A DNA stretch of 64,000 nt from Adenophora triphylla var. japonica. Its lineage: Eukaryota > Streptophyta > Magnoliopsida > Asterales > Campanulaceae. Below the pieces are notes generated by a model. That model was not told the DNA's origin and searched no databases. It was given only the letters and a program-made list of their open reading frames with translations. Below, in pieces: positions 56,825-64,000 of the stretch; the stretch's first letter is position 1, and every line of letters begins with the position of its first letter. Location: assembly GCA_022495995.1 (NCBI GenBank), contig JAFEMH010001355.1:350501-414500 (forward strand). The letters are read 5' to 3'. A program made the translations under genes and the position numbers.

Positions 56825-57376
56825 CTATGGATGGTGGTCAGCCACTTTGGGTAAACCACGAACGAGGTTTTCCCTTCCAATCTTTGCTAGATACTTGAAG
56901 TTCAAGTGGCTCAACCGCTTGTGCCATAGCCAACTATTCTCGCTCACATTTTTAGCTACAAAACAGAGATTAGTGATACTACATGTAGAATTTAGATCGA
57001 TAATGTAAATATTACTCTTACGAATCCCTGTGAGTAGGGTGACTCTGGAAATGCTATCTTTGATAAAGCAATTTGAAGATTTGAAGTTGCAAAGCATTCC
57101 TTTGTCGCATAATTGAGAAATTGAAAGGAGGTTGTGCTTGAGTCCTTCAACAAGAGAAACCTTCTCAATGGTTAGGTTGTCTCTCCTTATTACACCATAA
57201 CCAATGGTCTTGCCTTTGTTGTTGTCACCAAAGGTTACAGACGGTCCACTTGCTTCAATGACATCTTCGAGTAATGATCTATCTCCAGTCATATGCCTTG
57301 AGCAGCCACTGTCAAGATACCATTCATTATCCTTAGAATGACCAGCCATTAAGCAGAGTACCTGAAAGATAAACAT
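56825..57376 (-). pseudogene. pol: SV2 protease and GAG-pre-integrase domain
   Basis: NEWYLDSGCSRHMTGD is the Asp-Ser-Gly active site (Copia form). VSLVEGLKHNLLSISQLCDK follows, then the GAG-pre-integrase SWLWHKRLSHLNFKYLAKI. The frame closes with a stop before the integrase zinc finger. Confidence 0.88.
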
Positions 57377-57431
57377 TTAAAACGAGGTCCCCATTATTCT
57401 TTGGGTCCTGACGTTAGCAACCTTTGATGAC

Positions 57432-59693
57432 CTACACCTGGTTGACAGAAGGAGGTTTACTCTTCCTGGCATTGGGTGTGAATCGCAAAAGGCATTCTGC
57501 AGCCTTGTGACCAAAATCATCATACACAGAACATTTATGATAGCTATGAGCTACATGAGGTTTTACTAACTCCTTACTATTCTTAGGATTAGTAGGCAAT
57601 TTGGGAACAACGGTTTTAGACTTCACAAAGGTAGGTGTCTTTGGTTTGATCGCGGTTTTTCTAGGAACGCTCCCCTTGCTTTTGAAGGCAGGAGGTGCGG
57701 TCGAAGAAGAAGGGCGGTCAGCCTTGCGGTTGGCAGCACCACCTACTCCACCAGATGCGGTTGAAGTAGAGGTGCGGTCAGCCGCATAAGAAACCTCCTC
57801 TGCGATTTCATTCTCATAATCTTTTCCTTTCATCTGAGAGTTTTTCCCAAACTGTTTCTTTGGGTAGACATAATGGAAGTTAAGTGGAGCCTTTTGTTCC
57901 TGTCCTTTACCCTTAGAAACAGCATGCTTCTTCTTAGGAATTTCTTTAGATAGTTTTAAAATTTCCTCATCCTTTTCACAGCAGGATGCACACTTCTCCT
58001 TTTTACCTATTTGGAATCCTAGGCCTTCTTTAATTCCACTGGCCATTTGGGATTCTAAAATCTGATCCAAGGTGACACGTGACTTGGTCCACTAATCAAT
58101 AATCTTCTGGAGATCATTTTTTTGAGTAACCAAATCATCGTTCCTAAGTTGAAGTGCAACAACCTTAGTTTCTAGGATGCGGTTTTGATCAGCAATAAGA
58201 AACATACTTTTCACTTGGTCCTTAAGATTTGAAATTTCGGACCTCATTACAATTTTCTCCGTATTAGACTGAGAAATTTCCTCATGAGCTAAAGCTAAGG
58301 CCTTTTTAACATTATGGAATTTTTGGATCATCATTTCAGCTTCCTTGAACATCCTTTCATGTTCCATGGGAGAAACTTCTTCCACCACCTTTTTCAAAAT
58401 TTTCTTCTTTGGAATTATTTTTGAAGGTGGAGCATTTGTAGGAGGAAAAATAGGACATGAATACGAACAATTTCCTATCTTAACGCTAGGAGTAAGTTTG
58501 ACATCATCATCCAATTTAAATTTAGAAATTTTTATAGGAACCTCTTCATCCTCCGTATCTAGTGACTCGATTGACTCAGTATCTGAATCATCGGAAGCAT
58601 CTGCAACTAAGCAGAGATTAACCTCTTCGGTTTCATCTTCACTTCCTTCCTCAAAATCTATTTCAATCTAAGTAGCTAACTCCTTTGAGTTCTCTTCCTC
58701 TTTAGCAACCATTCCCTTGCGACGAGAAAATTTCGCAGGAGAGGTTTTCTTTTTCATATATTCAAATCTTGGCTATGGACACTCAGATGCAAAGTGACCA
58801 GGTTTTCTACAGTTGTAGCAAACTAGATCACTCTTTTTCTTTGTATCAGCAACCTTGGAAAAAGTTGCTGGAGGTTTGCCTTTTGAAAATGATTTTGTGA
58901 AAGGTTTTGAAGATTTTCTAAATTTTTGAAATATTTTCACAAACATGGCAAAATCATCATCATCCATTTCGATGAGTGATGCGGTTGATAAGGAAGATTC
59001 AGCAGTTTGATTGGATGTGGTTGGTTTCTCCTCTTGTTCCACGACGGACATGGAAAGTGATTTGGTTTTCCCTTTATTCTCTTCAATGTGATTTAATTTA
59101 AGCTCATAGACTCTAAGGTTTGCATACAAGTTACTTAACGACCAAGTATTCAAAAATTTAGAATCTTCTAGAGATGTAGCTTTATTGACCCATCTCGAAC
59201 CTAAGGCAACTAGAAAAGTCATATTGACTTCTTTATCAGTTAAGGTTTTGCCTAGAGATCTACATGCATTAACTACCTCAACATAGCGGTCATAAGTCTG
59301 GCGCAAGGTTTCGTTGGATTTTCTGTTGAAGTTGTTGTAGGATCTTTCAACAGCATAAAATTTGTTCTCCTTGCATAGATCGTCACCTTCGAGGTAGCTC
59401 TCTATGGCATCCCACATCTCCATTGCGGTTTTTGAATACGTCACCTTTTGGAGGGTTAATACGGGTAGGGTTCCAGTAATGATGTTCCTTGCTTTACTGT
59501 CTAAAGCGGCTAATCTTTTCTCTTCATCAGACCACTCGCCTTTTGACTTTTGGACTTCTGGAATTTCTACACTGGTGGTTGGATTGGTGTTGGCCTTCAG
59601 GGGAACGAACGGGCCATTTGTCACGAAGTGTTCTTCGTCCAAAACACGAATGTGTGAATAGTTAACCGTTGTCATGGTTTTAGTGTTTGCCAT
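57432..59693 (-). pseudogene. gag: SV2 gag, long, with coiled coil and two zinc knuckles
   Basis: One reading frame of about 754 codons is interrupted by three internal stops (58773, about 58669, 58092). It starts MANTKTMTTVNY, followed by the UBN2-like capsid (AMEMWDAIESYLEGDD, LRQTYDRYVEVVNACRSLGK). The first knuckle is CYNCRKPGHFASEC, intact. An acidic stretch and a coiled coil (58514-58092) precede a basic/Ser-Thr-rich part. A second knuckle C-x2-Y-x4-H-x4-C has lost its second Cys. Codons in 57690-57790 repeatedly use ACCGC, the complement of the GCGGT word. Confidence 0.85.
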
Positions 59694-59750
59694 AGTGAAT
59701 CGGCACACAAGCTATTAAGCTTGAAAAACAATGGTTTTAAAAATGTGTTT

Positions 59751-59762
59751 GCTCTGATACCA
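59751..59762 (-). other. SV2 primer-binding site (initiator tRNA-Met)
   Basis: TGGTATCAGAGC on the minus strand lies two bases after the LTR end CCAACA at 59765. Confidence 0.95.
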
Positions 59763-59764
59763 CT

Positions 59765-60652
59765 TGTTGGCCCCAAAGGTGGCAACAAGGGTGAAAAACA
59801 GGGGGGTGAATAGATGTTACTAATTTTTTGCCCTCTTTTTAAAACTCAATCTCTTACTTACAAAACTGCTTGCAGTGTGTTAGAAACTGCAAGTAGTAAT
59901 GCAAAATGCACAGCGGAATATTTAGAGTTACAAAGCGGTTTAGAGGAGCGGTTTTGGTAAGCGGATTTCAGTGCAGTTATAAAACTGAAAAGTGAGGTTT
60001 GACAAAGTTAACTTCAAACACAATTCACAACAATGGATAACTGTATATAAGATCAAACAGAGATAAAGATAGATAATTAATAGGCACAGTAAATAATAAT
60101 GAAGAAAATAAAGAACACAAGATTTGGAGTGGTTCAATCCTTAAACGATCTACGTCCACTACCAAGATGGTTAGTCTTGGATTTTCTACGAGTGATTTTA
60201 TATTGAGTATGAGAGATTACAAAGTACAAAGTACAATACTCAGATTTAAAATCTATTCTATGAAGATCAATCCTAGACTATAACAGGTGTATCTCAAATG
60301 AATAATCGATGTGATTAAACAAGTGAGGTGTGTGTGTATATAAAAGATCAAGTCTCTTTGAATCTAAGAGATGTAGAGCACAATGATTCTTGATGTGTAT
60401 TAGGCTTGATTTCTGGGCTGGGAAATATTTCTTGAAGTAGGAAGATGAAGATTCAAAGGACTGAAAATTTTCTGGGCAGAGCTTCAACTTCGTATGAACA
60501 CACAGCAAATTCAATTTCTCAAGCAATCTTCAAGTGTTGAAGATTAGGGGTATTTATACCCAAGAACCAATGATATAGTCGTTGGACACAGCTGTTGCAA
60601 GGACTGTACTGGTGCTTTCTGATTGGTCCACAAATTTACCTTTTGTCCTTAG
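59765..60652 (-). repeat. 5' LTR of SV2, interrupted by Tat-A
   Basis: 888 bp matching 47484-48380 very closely; the U3 part lies beyond the Tat-A insertion, outside the window. The TATA box is the reverse of tatttatacccaag (60550-60564). GCGGTTTT here (59948) corresponds to GCGATTTT in the 3' LTR. Confidence 0.9.
60648..60652. repeat. Presumed target-site duplication CTTAG of the right Tat-A copy
   Basis: CTTAG precedes TGTAAGTACC and is present at the matching uninterrupted site in the SV2 3' LTR (TTGTCCTTAGG near 48380). The partner duplication would be outside the window. Confidence 0.75.
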
Positions 60653-62048
60653 TGTAAGTACCCCAATCTGGATCACCCCCTTTCAAACACACGGGAAACA
60701 CCGCAGACTCATCCACGCAGTCTCGAAGACCTCTCTCACTCAAAACCCTCTCAAAACCCTCTCAAACCCCCAACCAAACCAGGGGAGGAGCCTTTACGGG
60801 ATAAAAGGGACAAAGGACCTTTTGGGAATTTTCAGGAAATCAGAAAAACAATTAAGGTCCGTACGGACCTCTTTGTTTCAATGATTACTAAATCCCCTTA
60901 AAGTCCACAATATTCCCTCAAATCCCGGGAGAAATGATGACTTCCATGCAGAGTTGGTCCGTACGGACCTCTTTGCATGCAAGATGGTCCGTACGGACCT
61001 TATTGCATGGGGGACATCATCATTCCAGAATATTCTCCATCATTGCAGATTCCCTCAAATCGAGGAAATCCAAAATTCTGGATTACCTAAGAGGTCCGTA
61101 CGGACCTCTTTGCTCCGAAATTTTTACTATAAATAGAGGGCTTCCCCTCCTCATTTTTTCACACCTCCCACTTCTCTCTTCCTCCCTAAGCCTTCTGGCT
61201 CCCCTTCTAAGACCTTTCGAGGCATTCCCGGCCCCTTCGGATCCTTCCGAGGCCTTCCGAGCCCCCTCGAGGTGCTCCGAAGCCTCCCCGAGCGCTCCCG
61301 AGACGCTCCCGCGCTGCCCCGAGGCACTCTCGAGGTACTCTGAGGCCCCTCGTGGTACTCCGAGGCCTTGCACAGTCTTTCCCACGGTGTCCGGCTCTTT
61401 CCGAGTCAAACCGGCGATCCCAAACCTTGCCGAACCTCTGCCCGAATCCAACCAACGATTCCAACGTACGCCGAACCTCGCCCGGCCCGATCCCGACGAT
61501 CCCCACGCACGCCGAACCTCTGCCCGAACGCAGCCTACAACCTCAACTCACGCCGAAACTCTGTCCGCGGACAACCGGCACCCCCGAAGCAATCCGGAAC
61601 GCTACTCCGACCTCAAACACTATTCCCCTGCGGAAGACAGACACGAACCAACATTGGTAAGGCTTCCTTCCTATTCTATTTCAATACATTTCAATACAAT
61701 GTAGACATCCGATACAACATGCATTTTTAAAAGCACACACACACACACACAACATTTAAAGGATATTAGGGGTATCCGAAAGACTCGTTTTACGAGGCTA
61801 CTCGGGTGAGCTCTAATATTCTAATATTCTCTTCCCGAGGAGTCATCTGACCTCCGAACTCAAAATCTCATCACACAAAAACAGTTTAAAATTTATCTTT
61901 AAACTGATGCCCTTTTTCAATGTTTTGGGCTTAATAAAAACGGCGTGGCGACTCTACAAAATGCGAAAGCAAAACGGCGAGACACCTCCAACGCGAAAGA
62001 TGCCAGATGCCGGGGCCGCGAGGCCTCTTTCGGATCCGGGTAATTTCA
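60653..62048 (+). repeat. 5' LTR of the right Tat-A copy
   Basis: 1396 bp, TGTAAGTACC to TAATTTCA. TATA box ACTATAAATAG at 61126-61136; (CA)n at 61735-61751; stem-loop at about 61783-61845. 61140-61660 is GC-rich with open frames on both strands, the transcribed R/U5 part; these frames lack recognised domains and I do not call them genes. Confidence 0.88.
60856..61106. promoter_or_regulatory. Four GGTCCGTACGGACC palindromes upstream of the TATA box
   Basis: Perfect copies lie at 60856-60869, 60956-60969, 60986-60999 and 61093-61106. The last one ends 20 bp before the TATA box. The order and spacing mirror 3093-3346. Confidence 0.8.
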
Positions 62049-62050
62049 GT

Positions 62051-62068
62051 TGGCGACTCCGCTGGGGA
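62051..62068 (+). other. Tat-A primer-binding site (tRNA-Arg type)
   Basis: TGGCGACTCCGCTGGGGA follows the LTR end after two bases. Confidence 0.88.
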
Positions 62069-63240
62069 AAGTTTGTTTTAAAAACTTTTAAACAAAACAA
62101 AAGATTTTTAAAACAATGATGAGGGTCATACTTTCATTTTACCCCTTCCTTTAACTGTTGTGTGTGTGTGCACGTGCTTCGTTTTTATTTTACAAAAAAA
62201 ATAAAAATACAAAAAAATGCATCAATATACATCTGTGCATACATTTAAAATTCTTCAAAAATTTCTATTTTACTCAGAAAAAGAATTTTAGAGACCGCAT
62301 ACGCCTTTCTTGCCTCGGTTACACCGCACTCTACTCACTGCTTTGCCTCGGTTACACCGCACACTATGCGCACTTCTTGCCTCGGATACATTGCACACTA
62401 CAACCCTTAACCGGAGTGGTCTCGGTTGCGATCCGTTTGGTCTTCCTAGGCCTGCTTGGCGCGCACGGGATCATTCCAAACATCCCATCCTAGCCAAGCG
62501 TCAACCCCGCACGTTTGAGTCTTGAGTCACACTCTGTCCGGACTCGGTGGTTTTTACCGGTCCGTGTCATACGGCTGAATACATATACCATGCCGGCCAT
62601 TTTTGAGTCAAGGCTCGGAACTCAAGATCCTTGCGCAAGCAAAGCGATGAAAGGTCATGCTAAAATCTTGACTGATCTTGATTTCCGACTACACCTGCAC
62701 GATGTTCCGTCCCGATATACATCCATGCTCGCATGACACCATGTCATCACGCCTTTGATACGTCGGCCATGACGATATGACCCGGCCCAACGCCTAACGT
62801 CACGGATCCCTTGCGCAAGCAAGGTAAAGAGAGGTCATGCCGAACTCTTGACTGATCTTGACTCGGTGTGCCGGCTCGGTTCACTATTCACATGGCTAAC
62901 GCATCAAAACGAACATGACAGGCTCGGTCCTTAGGTTCGATTTTTCTTTTAGGCCGGTGGAAACCACTTGCCCTATAGGACCCTCGCCCGGGGCTGTCCA
63001 CCCCGGAATGTCGAAAATACAGGTGCAAAACGAGGGGCTTATAGCCGCACAAATGGTCTCCACTGACCTAGGATCTAGCATAGTTGCGAAAAAGAAGAGC
63101 GATCTTTTCCAACCTACCTAGGATTCTGTGAAAACACTGTTTTAAGTAAATTAAAAAAAAAAAAAAATTATCGAAAATAAAAGAAACGGAAACCGCATGC
63201 CACGTGAGCTTTCCCCTTTTATCCCGATTAGGCCACTCCC
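62069..63240 (+). other. Tat-A untranslated leader with repeats
   Basis: Three units of about 38 bp carry TTGCCTCGGTTACACCGCAC (62310-62400). Two segments with CCTTGCGCAAGCAA and TCTTGACTGATCTTGA lie about 178 bp apart (62628-62690 and 62806-62868). No gene is seen. Confidence 0.6.
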
Positions 63241-63375
63241 GTGTCTAAACCTTGCCCATCACCCTCCAGCGAACCGAGAGTGGTTGAGAATCCCTGGAAG
63301 CCGCCTTTTCGCATTGAGGTCACAAGGTCCGATAGCCCTTCCAGCTTCAACGGTCCGCACCGTCCAATACTCCCC

Positions 63376-64000
63376 ATGACGGGATCAACGGATAACGGTG
63401 AGGGAAACGGAACCCCGCCACTAAGGAATCTCCAGACAATGGAGGAGGTGCTGCGAGCCTTCGAAGCCATCAAGAAGCGCCAAGAAGAACGGCAAGCTGG
63501 ATCGTCGACACCTTGCGTCTTCGAGGAACAGTTGCGCTTCCCAACCCGACGGAACCTTTGTTCTCATAGAGGACGAAGATATACCGCTCCCCGGTTTCTC
63601 AAAGCTATCGCGAGTCCCGCCTCCGCCAAGCTACGAGATCCCAGCGCAAAGCGGCTCTCGCTCAAAGCTCCCCTCGGGCGTCGGTCAAGCGGCTCGGCAT
63701 GCCCGCCTCGGATCGGTCGGTTTCCCGCTGCGCACGTCAAGCTCGCACTAACAAAGACACATACGTGCTCGCTCCGCTGATCCCAATGCATCTCGGTATC
63801 CCCCGTGATTCAATCCTTTGCCTCTATACGAGCCTCGCAACCACAATCAAAAGTCCCCATTCTTACCGGGGACAGCATCCCGAGCGGATATCCCGACATC
63901 TCAAGTTTGCCACTCCGCAAGTGCGCTAATTGGGGCTAACGAATCGTTTCCCAGCCTCCCAAACACAACCCTTAGCGGACCCGGCAATCACGCCTCAACT
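63376..64000 (+). CDS. gag: Tat-A gag N-terminal region, runs off the edge
   Basis: A likely start at 63376 gives MTGSTDNGEGNGTPPLRNLQ and then a charged helix MEEVLRAFEAIKKRQEE. The frame stays open to 63780, then a shifted frame continues to about 63929. The capsid domain is expected further right. Gag identity rests on position and on similarity of form to other Tat/Ogre elements. Confidence 0.45.

Larger units (their letters stand above)
47484..60652 (-). mobile_element. Sirevirus-like Ty1/Copia retrotransposon SV2
   Basis: On the minus strand: 5' LTR (interrupted at 60652), initiator tRNA-Met primer site, long gag, protease, integrase, RT, RNase H, a downstream spliced gene, polypurine tract and 3' LTR. 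The long coiled gag, large 3' region and extra gene after pol point to the Sirevirus (SIRE/Maximus) lineage. Gag has few stops, so decay is moderate. The word GCGGT(T/C) occurs about 60 times on the plus strand. Confidence 0.88.
60653..64000 (+). mobile_element. Tat-A retrotransposon, right copy, 5' part
   Basis: LTR, primer site, leader and gag start run off the right edge. It is the better preserved of the two Tat-A copies and is nested in the SV2 LTR, so it is younger than SV2. Confidence 0.88.

Overview
The window is repeat-rich nuclear DNA of a flowering plant, most likely a eudicot with a large genome. The evidence is TG...CA long terminal repeats (LTRs), plant-type Copia and Ty3/Gypsy domains, Stowaway-like MITEs with CTCCCTCCGT ends, and AT-rich intergenic DNA. 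I see no intact host protein gene, no rRNA or tRNA gene and no CRISPR array. The species cannot be fixed by reading alone. Nearly every open frame belongs to a retrotransposon, and most carry stops or frameshifts.

Layout, left to right. 1-3548 is a partial Tat/Ogre-type Gypsy element on the minus strand (family Tat-A). 3549-4223 is C-rich and AT-rich DNA plus a MITE fragment. 4224-10407 is a Sirevirus-like Copia (SV1, minus) that has lost its 5' end. 10408 to about 11950 is an Athila-like LTR. About 11955-14163 is the 3' end of a second Tat family (Tat-B). 14164-18006 is non-TE-like DNA holding a hairpin, a MITE, an (AT)n tract and a gene-leader-like segment.

18012-41226 is a complete Tat-B element (plus) with the target duplication ATAGG. 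It contains a gag-only Copia (18938-21712) nested in its 5' LTR, a solo Tat-B LTR (27782-29495, minus) inside its coding region, no detectable reverse transcriptase, and two decayed antisense genes (DUF7745-like and plant-mobile-domain-like). 41232-43822 is host DNA with MITEs. 43823-47483 is a mostly emptied Copia. 47484-60652 is a second Sirevirus-like Copia (SV2, minus) with gag, pol and a spliced downstream gene. 60653-64000 is a second Tat-A copy (plus), inserted in the SV2 5' LTR and running off the window.

The most interesting signals are cis-acting. (1) SV2 carries about 60 copies of GCGGT(T/C), almost all on one strand, in LTR, promoter, intron and coding DNA. SV1 carries a different dispersed word, GATGTG. 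(2) In Tat-B the 10-bp palindrome TCCGCGCGGA lies upstream of the LTR TATA box and also upstream of both antisense genes. (3) Several unrelated LTR families each place their own CpG-rich, palindromic repeats just upstream of the TATA box. (4) The downstream gene of SV2 has its own TATA box and a clean 957-bp intron. Frameshifts should be read with care, because some could be assembly errors.
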